Assembly (NCBI GenBank): GCA_020064725.1
Contig: JAGTWJ010000019.1
Location: 4,526,001-4,590,000, forward strand
DNA: 64,000 nt
Source: Drechslerella dactyloides
Lineage: Eukaryota; Ascomycota; Orbiliomycetes; Orbiliales; Orbiliaceae
Direction: 5' to 3'
A model generated the notes under the pieces. That model was not told the origin of the DNA and searched no databases. It saw only the letters and a program-made list of their open reading frames with translations. How positions within the stretch are numbered: the stretch's first letter is position 1; every line of letters begins with the position of its first letter. Below are positions 33,901 to 46,455 of this stretch, in pieces. Position numbers and translations under genes: made by a program.

Positions 33901-35149
33901 TGGCGATGTCGTTGTACCAGTAATCGTCGCGCTCGAATGCCGTTTTGTGAACCTGCGCCGCAGCGTCGACTTTGAGCTTCGCGCTGATGACATATTCCAT
34001 AACCTGGATGTCGATACCCGTGACGACGTCGCCGGAAGCCTTCGTGTGTTTCAAAGCGGCTTTGAAGAGCTTGGCGGCGTAATCGAGGGTTTGCGGAGTG
34101 AGCTCTTCGGCTTCATCGTTGTCCTTGAGGACGTTGCAGGCAGCGAAATAGTAGATTTGTCCGAGGAAGAAGTCGAGGAGCAGCTCTTGATTGCGTGCGT
34201 TTGCGAGCGACTTGCCGAACCAGTCGATAACGTAGTGGATCATGACCGCGCCGCCGACGGACTTGTAGATGTAGCGGATAAGGTTGTACACGGCGAAGAT
34301 GTGGCCGGCTTGGATATGATGGCAGACGACGTCCATGACGTCGTTGCGAAGCTGGCGGTCGACTTTGTCCTGGTCTTCCGGCTCCGAGTCGCTGAATCTG
34401 TTCCGTGCCTTGAGAGTCGGGAGATAGTCCAGATAGACACGGGCCAAATCGCACTACCCACTCACCATTAGCATCTGTTCTTTAAACAGGACATATGATC
34501 AAGAAGAACCAGTCAAGTAGGAAGAACTTACGTGAAAATAGCCAACCTGATGCGGCTCCTTCCACCTCACAAAAGAATAGTACCCCTCAACCAGCATCTT
34601 CTCAAACTGTGCGCTGTGCTTGCGCCCCTCATCCCCCCTTTCCCTAACTAACTTCAACAACAGCTTCAACACCACACTCTCCTCGCAGTCCTCCAAATAC
34701 GCATCGTCAAACCCAGCATAGCACTCGAGCCCGCGCTTCCAGCACTCCCGAGCCTCAGAGGTAAACCCCTGCTGCGCGCGAACCCGGGCACGCAGGTACC
34801 ACAACGAGGGACTGCTGCTCGCAAGCGCAGGCCACATCTTATCCATCTTGCCCAGCTCCGCGACGGCAATGGTGTGGCGGCGGAGTATGACCGCCCACTC
34901 GACACGACGGACCATGCGCGAGAGCTGCCAGAGCTGTCCGTCGTCATTGTTGAGGATGGTGGCCGTGATGCGCTCGCGCGCGACGGGGTGGTAGCCGTGA
35001 GTGGCCGGTCGGTGTTCGGCGGAGTCGAAGAGCTCGACTTCGAGCATGTCCATGATTTGGTCGTGGGTCATGTTTGCGGTTTCCGGGTTGCGTAGGATCA
35101 TTTGGATGAGGGCGGAGAGGTAGATTTTTGCATTCTGAACGGTGCCCAT
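30992..35149 (-). CDS. Large TPR-CHAT domain protein
   Basis: Two exons (35149-34532 and 34453-30992, GTAAGT...GGTAG intron) give 1359 residues. The first 950 or so are helical and TPR-like. The C-terminal 300 match a CHAT domain (caspase HetF associated with TPRs): IPFHALQIG, VIYTPTVLALKH, then VVPAFIQAGAGTVISTLWPV near the end. CHAT domains are cysteine-peptidase relatives of caspases and separase. The residues expected at the active site look changed: the usual His-Phe-x-x-His-Gly segment reads HFLGEVD (His1172 kept as the first His, Glu1176 where the catalytic His is expected), and the usual Ala-Cys after the beta strand reads VVCMLYIRA (Cys1219 three residues early). It may be a pseudoprotease or scaffold. 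No role can be assigned from neighbours. Confidence 0.85.
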
Positions 35150-36669
35150 GGCTTCTTGGTCTGCACCCGGCTCGGGAGCGGATGGTCGGTGCTAGAAGCG
35201 AAAGGTAGGTGAGTACGTGTGTTCGTATTGATGAGAGCAGTGCTTGGAGACACGATGTCACCAGAACCGTGACGAGAGTGATGAAGAGAAGATAGTGATG
35301 ATAGTACGATGAAGGTGTAGCGACCGATGCAGTAGAGAATCGCGACAATGATGATAGGACGCCAAGGAGGAAGAACGATAATATGGATCGATAGGATGAA
35401 AGGCGTAGCGGATCAATGTAATAGAGAATCGTGACAACGAAGATGATAATCCGTCGAAGGAGGAAGAGTAGTAGAACTGTGGAATATGCGATCGATACCA
35501 CCTGATGATGATGAGAAAAAGAAAAAGAGAAGAGAGAGAAAAAAAATATCCACCAGCTCGGCCAGTGAATTTATAGCCCTCAACCGCGCAAGACATACCG
35601 TGGACGCCATTATGAGCAGTCACTGAATAAAAGCAGTCAAAAGCGGTCGCGCTCAGCGGCGGTAAGTATCACTCGGTAGCGATGATGAGAGCGTCGTGAT
35701 GGATAGCTGGTAGCAGGTGTAGCGGTATGTGCGATGGTAGTGGAAGGAAGAAGATTCCGGGCGCCCGTGATGAAGTTTTTGAAAACATCACCACATTTCC
35801 CTTTTTTTCTTCCCACACACAAAAGCAGTCACCGCCACACTGCACAATAGCCCAGCGCATCCCTCCAGCTACTATACCTCTGCCCATATCTCTAAAATCC
35901 ACCACCCCACAGTCTTGCCATCTCATCTATACAATATATACTTATTTGATCTAGAGGAATCCGCCGACAAACAACGCGTTGATAGTGTTGCAATTCCCAA
36001 ACAGCTCATCTTTCCAAATACGGCAGCAGCATGAATCGGCCGATTTCTCAACAATCGATACAGATAATATAATCCACCCGTCGATAACCTCGATCGATAT
36101 CCACCTGCACAATCTCGATTGTAGGATTTATCATCCCGCAATCGTATACTACTCTAATCCTCAATCACTTATCCGCTACACATGACCTATCAAGACATAC
36201 ACTTACAGATCTCTCCATCAGCAGCTTATATCACAACGGTCAAGTACTCCAGTCAGGATACAACACCCCCAGCTTATACTAATTGAATCATACGCATCAT
36301 GTCATTACTCATCCCTCATCTATCCATACCGGTACCCATGCATGCAAGCAATTGCAAGTCTAGCCACTATATAGCCAGCTCCTACAAAACCAAAAAACCA
36401 AACTCGCAGTAAACCAAAAACAAGGCCAAACAAAGGAAAGAAAGACTAGCTATGCTGGTAACGTACGTATTATACACGTATGCATCTCTGTATCTGTATC
36501 TGTAGTGTAATATATATGCAAATGCAAAATTAACGATTAACAAACCCCGTATATGCACAATGCACGCGATCGATATAAACCCAACCAACCACCAACCGCC
36601 CCTCATCCATCCATACCTGTTACTCCACCGTATACACCAACCAACCTCACATAGGATCGATAACGTTAG
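35150..36669. other. Spacer upstream of the TPR-CHAT gene
   Basis: About 1.5 kb of AT-rich promoter-like DNA with imperfect repeats of GATGATGA and TCGATA types. No coding frame is supported. Confidence 0.5.
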
Positions 36670-39600
36670 TTAGCCCGTTCTGGGCATCTTGATCTCCCGC
36701 CGTCGCACAGGTGTGCTCGCCGCACTCTTAACCCCACGCTTGACATCCACCCTCTCCAACGCGACGCTGGGTCCATCCCTCAACGCCACAAACATCGTCA
36801 CAACCATCCCCATGAACAGCCTCGTCCACAGCACAACCCCGTTCTCTCCGCTGCCAGCGGCCTTCAGGAACCGTGCGCGGTCCAGCTCCCCACGCATCGC
36901 ACGCACCTGACTCTCCGGTATCCACAGCTCCGCACCGGTGCCGTCTCTCTTCTCGTGTTCCTCGCCGCTGGAGTGGATCTCACCAGTCGAATCCTCGGTC
37001 CGCCAGCCGTCGTCCGCCCGGCCGCCGCTCTTCTTCACCATCGAGCCCTCGGGATACTCCGAGTACGGCGGCGGCAGGCGTCCGAAGCTCGGTGACCCCG
37101 CGCTCGTCGCGGCAGACCCCGGCCGTCGTCGCTGCTGCACGCGCTCGCGCACATCCTGCCGCGGCTTCACCGGCAATATCGGCTTTCCCTCCTTCCCTGC
37201 CGTCCGTCGTCGCGTCCGACACGGCGTGTTCGGGTCACCGTTCCGTCCGGCGAACACTACCACGTCGTCCTCGTCGCTGGTAATCGGCAGCAGCGGCTCG
37301 CGGCTGCTTCGGCGGCGATTTGCATTCGCCGCGCTGGTCCGACGATATGCCGTGCCGCCGCGCGACGACGTCTGTATCGATGACGACTCGGCGCCGTTAT
37401 CCATAGTATGTACCTGTATATAAAAGCAAAAAAACCCACGAATGGACCTCCCAGGAACCAGCCGGTCCGGGAAGTCGTACGGGAGAGCGGAAATTAACAC
37501 ATCGTGACCCCAGTAATCGCGCTCGGGAAGCGATAGAACAGAACGCTTACATCTCTAGCTGCTACTCCATTCGGTAAACCCCTTGTGCTCCTCAGGCTGC
37601 CCAGTGTCGGCGACGGCGGGACGAGCCGCTGCCCGCCCGTCCGGAGATGCTCGTCGTACTGGTCGCCGAAGAGAATGTCCGACGCAAAGCTGTCCTCGAT
37701 CTCGCTGACCTCGACCAGTTGCTCCATCGCCCGCTGCCGCATGCTCCGCAGCGTCGACCGCGGGGAGAGCACGCCGCGGCCGATGGTACTGATCACCGCG
37801 GACGTCATCCGCAGCGGCGAGAAGAGCACGTAGCCGATGCCGCCGATGCGTGACGACGACGCGGATGCCGGCGACGACGAAGAGGTGGCCGCGCGAATGG
37901 ATCGAGAGCCGGGGCTGGTGTGTTCCGACTTCGGCACGTCCTCGGAGTCGCTTGTTTCCGTGTCCGTCGGCGAGGTCGAGTGGCCTTGCGGTGTGCGTCC
38001 TTCCTCCTGCGGCTGCTGTTCGGCATCGCTGACCTCCTCCGCGTGCTGCGCATGGGAGATATTCGAGATGGTCTCGTCGTTGATCGTGGTTACCATTCCG
38101 TCCTCCTGCAACTTCTCCAGCTCTGCGAATAGCGAGTTGTGTCTGCCCGCCATCTTCTCCAGCGAGGGGCTGCCCCGCGAGCTGCTCACGTTACGCGAAT
38201 GCCCGCGCGTCGTCAGAAATTCGCCGGACGACCGTCGCGAGTGCGTCGGCGAGAGTATCAGCTGCTGTGGGCCCGCCATGCCGGATGGGAACTTGCGCAT
38301 CTTGCGCTTGAGCGGCATGTCGGCTGTGCTCGCGTTCGACGTCGTCGGGCTGAGCGTCTGCCACGCCGCGTCCGTCGGACTGTAAGCTGCAGTGATGGAC
38401 CTGGTCGCCAGGTCCCCCGCCATCGTTGGCGTGTTCACGCCCATGCTCAGGTTGAAGTTCGACTCAGAGAATGTCTCCAGCGATCTCGGCTTCGGCGTGA
38501 CATCGATCATCAGCGCGCCCAGAGTCCCCTGCTGGGCGGTATTGTACATCTCCTCCTCCCGTTCCTGCGCCACGGCCTCGAGCTCGGCAATCTCGCCGAG
38601 CGCCTTTGTCAGCGCTTGCGCGAGCTGCGCGTTATCCATCGCCAGGGCCTTCTTCTCCGTCACGGCGAGCGTCAGCGCGGTGTTCTGCTTTCGCTCCATG
38701 TCCAGGTCGTCTTCGAGGTTCGCGATGGTATGGTTCAGGGTTTCGATCTGATCGCGGAGCATCTTGATCTGGCTGGTGTAGCTGCTACGTTCGCGCGAGT
38801 TGATCCGTTCCGTCTCCCGGATCCGCTCGTCGAAGAGAGCCTCCCATTCCGTCACCTGGTTCTCCAGACTGCGCACCTTGGCGTTCAGCCGCTGCACGAT
38901 CGCAGCGTGCGACTTCTCGGACGTCGGGTCCGTGTAGGAGCGCAGCTTGACGCTCAGGTCGCTGATCTGCTTCTCCAGATGGTCGATGTATCCCGACTGC
39001 TCGACGGAGGGGGTCTTGCGGTGGCGGAGCGAGGCGTGGATGGACGGGAGGCTGCCAAAGTTGCTGGAGGCCCGGCGTGCCGTGATGGCCATGTCGTCGT
39101 CGGACGCTTCGGACAGTCGGGAGGAGACGGTGCTCGCGCGGCCGAGCGACTGGAAGTGCTTCGTCCGGAGCGCGTTCGCCGCACGGCTGAGGCCCTTGAG
39201 CTCTACATCCTCCGGCTTGACGGAGCTGGCCATCGGGGTAGCGCGTATGTGCGAGTTCCGCAGAGCCAGTCGCCGTTCCTGCAGGGTCAGCGGGAAGGAA
39301 GTCGCGGGCGCGGTGAAGCTACGCTGGATGGGGTCCGGCTCCGGCGGGTTGAAGAGGGCGGCGAGCGGGTGCTGCGGGTCCCAGGGCGTCGGCGTCATGG
39401 CTTCGTCGACGGTCATGTCCGCCGGCCCGTCGAACGTGTAGGATTGGGTGTGGGTGGCGGTGGTGGTGGTGGTAGCGTCAAAGTTGACGGCGAGGAGGTC
39501 GTCGGAGGGAGCGCCGTTCGCGCCGGCGGCCTGCAACTTATATCCGGCGGCGTGGCCGTCGACATTCCAGTGACGGTCGTCATCTTCGTCGTCGTAGTCG

Positions 39601-39680
39601 TCGCCGGGGAACAAGCTGCCGTTGGCGGTGTATGTGTTCCTGTACGACCGAAACGCCCGTCCGAAAGGGGTCGTCAGCAT
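36670..39680 (-). CDS. Coiled-coil protein with C-terminal membrane anchor, function unknown
   Basis: I do not recognise the family. Exons 39680-37551 and 37413-36670 (GTAAGC...ATACAG) give about 957 residues. A disordered N-terminal part (acidic DDYDDEDDD) is followed by a long coiled coil (about 220-375, heptads from YIDHLEKQISDL to QALTKALGEIAELEAV). Next come Ser/Thr-rich stretches, a conserved-looking block IGYVLFSPLRMTSAVIST, another disordered region with a PPPYSEYP motif, and one hydrophobic segment near the C terminus (LFMGMVVTMFVAL) followed by a basic tail. This suggests a tail-anchored membrane scaffold. The start is uncertain: TGCTGAC and TACAG around 39625-39677 look like a branch point and acceptor, which would place the true start in an upstream exon. 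Confidence 0.65.
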
Positions 39681-39804
39681 TCAAGATTTACATTGTGCAC
39701 ATTACATTCCTCGCTGATATTATATGTGTGTATCTTATTAAATGCAAAATGGCATGACACCCAAAATGCTCGAGTGGAGACGGGGGAAAGGAAGGGAACG
39801 TTAC

Positions 39805-40044
39805 GGACTCTTCCTCGTGGATGCGAGAGATCAGGCCAATCTCCTGCTGCTGGCCCATCGACCGCGGGCCGTCGAGAGCAACGGCGGCGGCGCGGTTGCC
39901 ATTGCCGAGGCTGGCGGAGGACGTCGATGGAGATGAAGTGCTGATGCTGGCAGCGGAGGGAGTCGTCAGGGGGGCAGCATTGTCGACGGCGGAGGCCTCG
40001 TCAACGGCGGCGGGGGGGGGGAACGGCTTTGCTATCGACGCCAT
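39805..40044 (-). other. Possible first exon of the coiled-coil gene
   Basis: An 80-codon ATG-initiated frame rich in Ala, Pro and Ser ends at a GTAACG donor just after IHEEES. It fits an upstream exon of the coiled-coil gene. However, its phase (0) does not match the best downstream acceptor, GTACAG near 39622, which needs phase 2. Either an extra intron, a different donor or an indel (there is a ten-G homopolymer near 40010) explains this, or the two are unrelated. Confidence 0.35.
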
Positions 40045-40705
40045 GCTGCGCGGGAGTCGAGACAACCTCCATCAGGGTGGGAATCGAAGCTGGTCGGGAA
40101 GCGGAATCCGGGGAAGCCTGAGCATGAATGGAGAGGAGATTGAGATTGAGATTTTCTCGGCCTGAGGGCAGCAAGGCGTCGGCTGCAGCGCTCGTCCAGG
40201 CAGGTGGGCGACATTCACCAGACTACTATTGCCCACCACTAACTACACCACGCCAATAGGTTACGATCAAGTGTCCCGAGGAGCGATGACTTGACTGGCC
40301 AGCGGGATCCCGGCAGCCCGGCGAATGGGAATGGGCGATTGCTGGCGGCGGTGAGCTGGCATGTGCCAATTGCAGGCCTGTCTTGGATTCTGAATCGCCC
40401 CAACATCCAGATCGAGATCTTGTAATCACGTCCACCCAGTTCACAACAGTTACGTTTCTTGAGTATGTATCCACGGATCGCATTGACGTCCGTCAAGGCT
40501 ATCTAGCACAATGATCACGATGTCCGGCGGCCGGCGGGAGGTCCTGTCCGGGAACAAGGCTCCGTCCCGACTCGGCTGCCCGTCCGCCGCCCCTGCATTT
40601 TAATATCTCCACCACATGCATCCAATCTCCACATGTACAGAACTTGATATACGATAAATCCTATATCTCTACGCATAAACGGCGTCTACGGGTCGAATAC
40701 ACCGT
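40045..40705. other. Spacer between Nudix and coiled-coil genes
   Basis: No supported gene. It holds the 3' flank of the Nudix gene and the promoter side of the coiled-coil gene. Confidence 0.5.
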
Positions 40706-41907
40706 CTACAGCCGACTCGCAATGTCCGCCGGCACGATCTCCAGGTCCTCCGGCATCCCCGTCGGCCCAAACCGCAGCACCGACTTGGACCCGTGATCCC
40801 CCCGCGGCCCGTACCCCAATATCAGCCTCTTCCCGTCCTTCGTCATCCCCTCCTGCCGCGGCGCGAACACCCACGCCCCCATCCCTTCCGCCTTCAGCCA
40901 GTCCCGTATCGCCTCCCGCTGCTGCATGACCGTCAGCCGCCCGTCGCTCGTGAACCTCGCCAGCTTCATCACCAGATACAGCTGCGGCGGGAACAATATA
41001 ATCGTCTTCGCTTTCATCGCCGCGAGAATCTCCGTCGCCGTCATGAACGTCGCGGACACGGTCTCTACGCCGCCGTCCGCGGTCGGTAAATGCGCGCTCG
41101 TCTCCGTCGCCGTCGCGCTGTTGCCGTCGCTGTCGCTCGCGGGGAGAAACCCGAGGAACATCCGCGTCTCGTACCGCTTCTTCATCGTCGGCGGCGTAAC
41201 CCACGTCGTGAACGGCAGCAGACCGCCCGTGTCGGCCGCGAGGTCGTTCCGCGCCAGCCACTCGCCGAACGTCACCTTGCGAGCGTGAATCTGCCGTCGC
41301 GCTTCGGTGAACGTGGCGGTCAGCGCTGCCGCCGCCGGCGGGGTCGTCAGCAGCATGCCCGTCTCCTCGAACGTCTCGCGGATCGCGCAGAACTCCGGCG
41401 ACGGGTCGTCGGCATCCTGGTTGCCCCCCGGGAAGACATGGGCGTTCGCGAATGAACCGACGCTGGACGTGCGATGCGTGAGCAGGATGCGGTTCTGCGC
41501 GTCCAGCAGGACGAGACTACGAGTTACATCCACGTCGTCAGTACATTGCTCGTAGGCACATACATCTCTGTATATTATATCATCATGATAGAGGGATGTA
41601 TAAGTAAGTATACGTACCTGGCACTCGGGCGAGGGACCGCGATGGGCCCCGGCTGCAACGTCGTGTACGAATGCGGGTTAACCGCCTCCTTCTTCGCCGC
41701 CATCGGAATACCAATCCGCCCTGTGTATCTTGATCTCGCGTGAACGTCGAATCCGAACGTCGAACGTCGTCGCAACAATGAAGCAGCACCAGTACCCACA
41801 ACCGCACCGTTATACGTCGATAGCGACCGCGACAACAAGGCTGCACCTGCACCGTTAGACTTAATATTGATACACAGCTGTCGTCCGGAGAGCGGTATCG
41901 AGGGCAT
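40706..41907 (-). CDS. NUDT19-like Nudix hydrolase with peroxisomal targeting signal
   Basis: Two exons (41907-41618 and 41516-40706; GTACGT donor, CTGAC branch point, CGTAG acceptor) give 366 residues. The Nudix signature is FPGG followed by the long-spaced IRETFEETG, as in the NUDT19/RP2 group, whose members hydrolyse CoA and acyl-CoA to 3',5'-ADP and phosphopantetheine. The C terminus is Ala-Ser-Arg-Leu; SRL is a good type 1 peroxisomal signal, as expected for that group. The N-terminal 68 residues are basic and Ser/Ala-rich without acidic residues until Asp54, like a mitochondrial presequence. An internal Met69 (MAAKKEAV) could start a shorter form. Dual localisation is inferred. Substrate specificity for CoA is by family resemblance only. 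Confidence 0.85.
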
Positions 41908-44900
41908 GGCGCCGCCAACTTAACTGACTCGCACCGGAGAAATCGCTATCCACAGTGCTGTGGAGCGGGTTGCAGCCGGCACCTCGGCACAAATTCGAGG
42001 CGAGGTTCGTAGGTGCACCCAGCCTGGCAACTACACCCGAGGCAGCCGGCCACGGGACAACCTGCAGCTGGGCCCTTTGATGGAACTCTATAAGGTTCAT
42101 CCCAGTCGTACAGTCTCCGTTTCGTCCGACCCGATCTATATCTCTCAGATATATATATAGACTTAGTGCTACCTTATTCGTACGCCGTGCGTCTATATGT
42201 AGGTGCGGGTTGTCCGTATGTGTGCATCTGCTATTTTATGCAAGTCGGCTCCTACTAAATGTGAAGTCACACGCAAAGTTAAAACGAGAACCCAGGCCTG
42301 CAAACTCGCTATATCGACCCTGAATCAGCAGCCAGGCCACCTATTAGCTTATCTCAAGCCACTGCGGCATGCGGTTTATATTATTGCCATGTTATGGCCT
42401 ATAAGCTGTTAAGAAGCAGGATTAACCGATCCATACTCGCACAATATTCAACCCACGAGTTGTCCGGCGAGCCAGACTGGCATACTTCGCGGGGAATTGC
42501 ACCTTGGAATGGCATTATCACGCAACATTCAAGTGCCACAACGTGGCGGTCGTGTATATGCATACCTAGGTGAGTATATATGGTTGATAGGCGACTAGCT
42601 CGATAGAATGCAGATACATACGGTATATGCTACTGCTAGCTACTTTGCTAATCGGTGAGGGCAATATATATTTCAGGAGACGTCAGTCTGCCGAAGGCAT
42701 GGGAATGTTACAAGCTTGTCGTCTGCACCGTTCATTCGATGTCTGATTTCTCTCTCCGGATAGCCGTATAATCGACACGTTCCCAAAGCGTAGCTCGAGT
42801 TCTAACGTTAACGTTTACGACTAGCTACGGCCATCGCGGTTAGTCGATACTCGAATCTACGCAACGACGGACGCATGCGTCTGTAAAACGGGTTATACGC
42901 TCGCCGTTATACATCAAAGTAATGAAGATCCGTTGCAGCACTAATCCGTCGTATAGACGGGCTTAACCCGCATGCGGATATTTCATAAGACATCGATAAT
43001 GTCAGGACCCCCGGACTGAAGATGTCAATCAAGGCAGCCATTGCATCAAGCATGTCTCATAACCATGAGCACCAGCTCAATTGATGCTATCATTGCATGC
43101 AGTCGAAGAAATCTATTTAGCCAGCCCGACCCACACTGTCACTCCCCGCTTCGACATTGGAAGCTGTTATCAGCTGAGGTGAGCTAGCGGACAGCGTCAA
43201 GTCAATCTCGTCCGCAGGGTATCCATCCGAACCTGCAGATAAATTGCCACACCCGGAGATATCTAGCACCAATTGAGATCGTTCGCCACGTTAGTCAACT
43301 CGAGCTCTTGCTCGATATGTTGGGTATACGTCTCCACACACGGCACGGCGCCTGGGATACCTGCGCACTAACCAGACATCTTGACAGATAAACGAAATCG
43401 ATCTGGGAGGACCCTAGGGTGTGTGCCAGCTTGCATGACTTAGCGGAGAACCCTTACTCAGTCTGTAGTTCCGGTTGAATTCTACATGCCCGATATTCAC
43501 GGTCACACGCTCGGCTGGCCGGGCTGGCCAGGCTGGCGGCGGACCGAGGCTTCAAAGGGTAGGTGAAATCTTTCCACCACAAGCGTCCGCACTATCCCTA
43601 CTGTTCTATAGCATTGGCATTAGAATCGAATGCAGCGAAGAAAAAAACCACCCCTCCTAGCTAATATAATGTCGACAAATGGTTCGAAACACTGCGTGAC
43701 TAAGAATGCGTCGACGTAGGCCCGCAACCAATCAAATCGGGGTGTGCTTCAATTCGGGAAACTCCTGCCCTGCGACCAATCGCCGCCGCGAACGAGCGAG
43801 GGAGCTGCAGCCACGACAATGTTGGCAGGAATTTTTTCCAGGCGTTGCATTCTTCGTGCCCGCCGACCAGCCGGGATCTTGCGATTCAGGCTAGCTATGC
43901 CAGCCGCCGGTGGCCGACCCGGATTGCGTGAAATATCTCCAAGCTCGATCTGGGACCTGCTAGCGTGTGTCCTTCGAGTAGGTTTGCGAACTAGCTAGCT
44001 AGCTCGGAACTGCAGGCCGGCGGGCACTGCATGGTACGCACTGGTGTGATTGCAAGGTAAATTTTCTCGTCTCTCGAGATTGCATCCAGCTCGCTCTGAG
44101 ACTCCTAGCTAGCTAGACTGTCCTCGCAATGTCAGGCAGGCAGACGATCGTTGCTGCCCGCCCGGCTTCTGGTTCCCATTGTGGCACTGGCCGTGGCTGC
44201 CCAAGCTTCTTGGAGCCAGTGATGCTTGCCGCAATGTCATGTTTTCGCGGCATGCATTGCGCACCCCATGTCGGCGCTTCGACCGTGCTGTGTGAGCTCT
44301 GGTGTGAAGGCACTCTGGCACAGCAGCTGGTGAACCTGAAGCGGGCGTCTGACGTGACGCACATACGTAACTCGCGAGTGGATTGCCCACGGGAAATATT
44401 CGGATTGGCCAGCGGAGATAAAGCCCTTGCGGCTGCTGTGGCTTGGGTGTGTGCGGGCTCTTCACCCAGCGGGTGTGTGAGGTCAGTTCAAGTTCCAGAC
44501 TGACTGACCGCACCGGAGGCGCAGCTGGGTGGCTTGCAGGTGGCAGGTGGTGCTCGCTTGCGACCAGGCTACCGCTTGGGAGGGGGAACCTAATTTGCAA
44601 AGATGGGTGTCGTCAAATCTCCATCTCCATATCCCATCTCCAGCGTGACGTATGAGCGAAGGAGTAATCCGTAGCCATCAATCAATTCGATCGTGAGAAC
44701 GATGAAATGGATCCGCAAGAAGAGTGACCCACGAATCCACCGCATCCGTGGAGAAATAGCCATAGAGCTGTCGACCGTCGAGCGAGTGGAATGGGCACTT
44801 GCACTCGTCCAGAGCCGAATCGACAGGGCGGGACGCTATCGATAAAAGCAACCCATTCTTGGCCCAACAGATCAGCTCTGCTTTCGGGATTTATTTCCCC

Positions 44901-46455
44901 ACCGACGGGCCACCCCCAAGCTTTCTAAATTCTGCTGCTGCTGCTCGATCGGATGTGATTCGATTCGACGTAGGCTGCATGCTGTCCCCTGCAAGGTGCA
45001 GCTTGGAAGGGCAGTGGAGATATGTACTGTACATATCTTCCTAGCTTCGTACCTGTACTGCGGTATACCGCACCGCACCGCACTGTCTGCTGGGGACGGA
45101 CGAGGGGGAGAATAAACATACATGCACATGCAAGGACTGCATCATCCGAAAGTCCACTTTTCCCAACTTGATACCGCGCATTAAGATTGCGTAGCACATG
45201 GAAGGGAAGAGAGAATAGAATAACAATAGCAGTGCAGGCCAGATCTGTCAAAAGACGATCCTATATGTGCGGAAGGGCGATGTATGCATCTGTCTGCAAT
45301 CTGTAAAATGGGTGTCGGTCAGTACTTTTACATTTTGCATTCGCATCCCATCCGGACGTGACCAGGGCCCTCCTCGCTGCTAGGGCCGTACATGTGCGTA
45401 CGCACGCACGCTGCGGGCAGGACTTTACCGTGCGTCCATCGGAGTGCATGCAAGCAAGAGGGCTGTGGGACCCGACAGACGAAACCTTGACGCTGGCCCC
45501 ATTGCAACCAAGATCTTGATTTTTCGATCGGAGAGACAAGGAGCGGATAGGACAGAACTCTAGTTGACGCCGTTAGTGCTGTCCGCTCCAGGCGAGGAAT
45601 GTCTATATCAAGGGAACGGGTCGCCCGCACCGGCACCAGCTCTCTCTCCCTCTCCTTCGAGTTCAGCTGTGGGATATGATAGCATAGCATAGCATCCCAA
45701 CCATCCATCCGTTCTTAGCATCTTCCTTTTCGTCTTTTTTTCTTCTTTGCTGGGGGCCCCGAAGATAGCATACGCCCTTTTCCTCTTGCAGGCGGTGAAC
45801 GCCAAGGGTGCGAGGGTGCTTACGCTCGGCTTGGTTTACGCAATAGTGCGAGCGTACATTCCTCAAACCACGCCAGCCCGTCGACTGTCGGACAGCCCAA
45901 GGTGTCAGTCTGGCCTTTGCATTTGCCGGTCAACTCGACTCAATTGCGGTCCCGAATTCCGATCGCGGATGCAGCTGGCGTGCAGCATATTTTATTGATT
46001 GCCAGCTCCGGTCTGTCTGCTGTCGGTGTGGCCGTTGTCGATAGCGTTCTCAGTTGTATAACTTGGTGGTTCCCCGCGAAAGCAGCCGCAAATTTGATTG
46101 CAACGGCACCTTTTCCTCGCCCGCAAGATTAAAGTTGTTGGTACGTAAGATAGCCTTCTGCCACCACCTGCCAGGCCTGTCACCCACCGTGCATCACGCA
46201 TCATCGTCACCGCCCGCATTCGCAATAAGAAAAGGGCACGGAGGGAAAAGAAACAAATACAGCAGCCAAGACTCGGGATCCCACGAGCCATTGCCATCTT
46301 CAGCTTCACAATCGTTCGGAGACGTCCTGTGTGCCGCATTGCATCCCGCTCCTGTATCAGGCAGCTAACTCGTTTCTGTTTGCCCGCCTCGCCGGCTAGC
46401 CAGCCCGCCTGCCAACCCAGCCGGCCGGGTTTGAGCCTGTCTGCCAACCGTCAAG
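41908..46455. other. 4.5-kb spacer upstream of the tricalbin gene
   Basis: No supported gene. It contains a diverged mini-insertion near 42460-42497, GCTAGCTAGC tracts near 43990 and 44107, GC-rich self-complementary stretches near 43510-43545, and many short frames without protein character. Confidence 0.5.
42460..42497 (+). mobile_element. Diverged mini-insertion copy
   Basis: TTGTCCGGCGAGCCAGAC matches the family core with a few changes, and the tail TGGCATACTTCGC matches the copy at 18470. No clear flanking direct repeat remains, so this would be an older copy. Confidence 0.5.

Noticed and set aside
33812..34471. 219-residue plus-strand frame
   Set aside because: Antisense to the TPR-CHAT gene; its Val/Asp/Glu-rich composition is a mirror of that coding strand.
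38139..39944. 601-residue plus-strand frame
   Set aside because: It is the antisense shadow of the coiled-coil gene; Arg/Val-rich, with no domain.
44109..44600. 163-residue minus-strand frame
   Set aside because: Low-complexity Pro/His/Arg composition in spacer DNA; no homology-like pattern.
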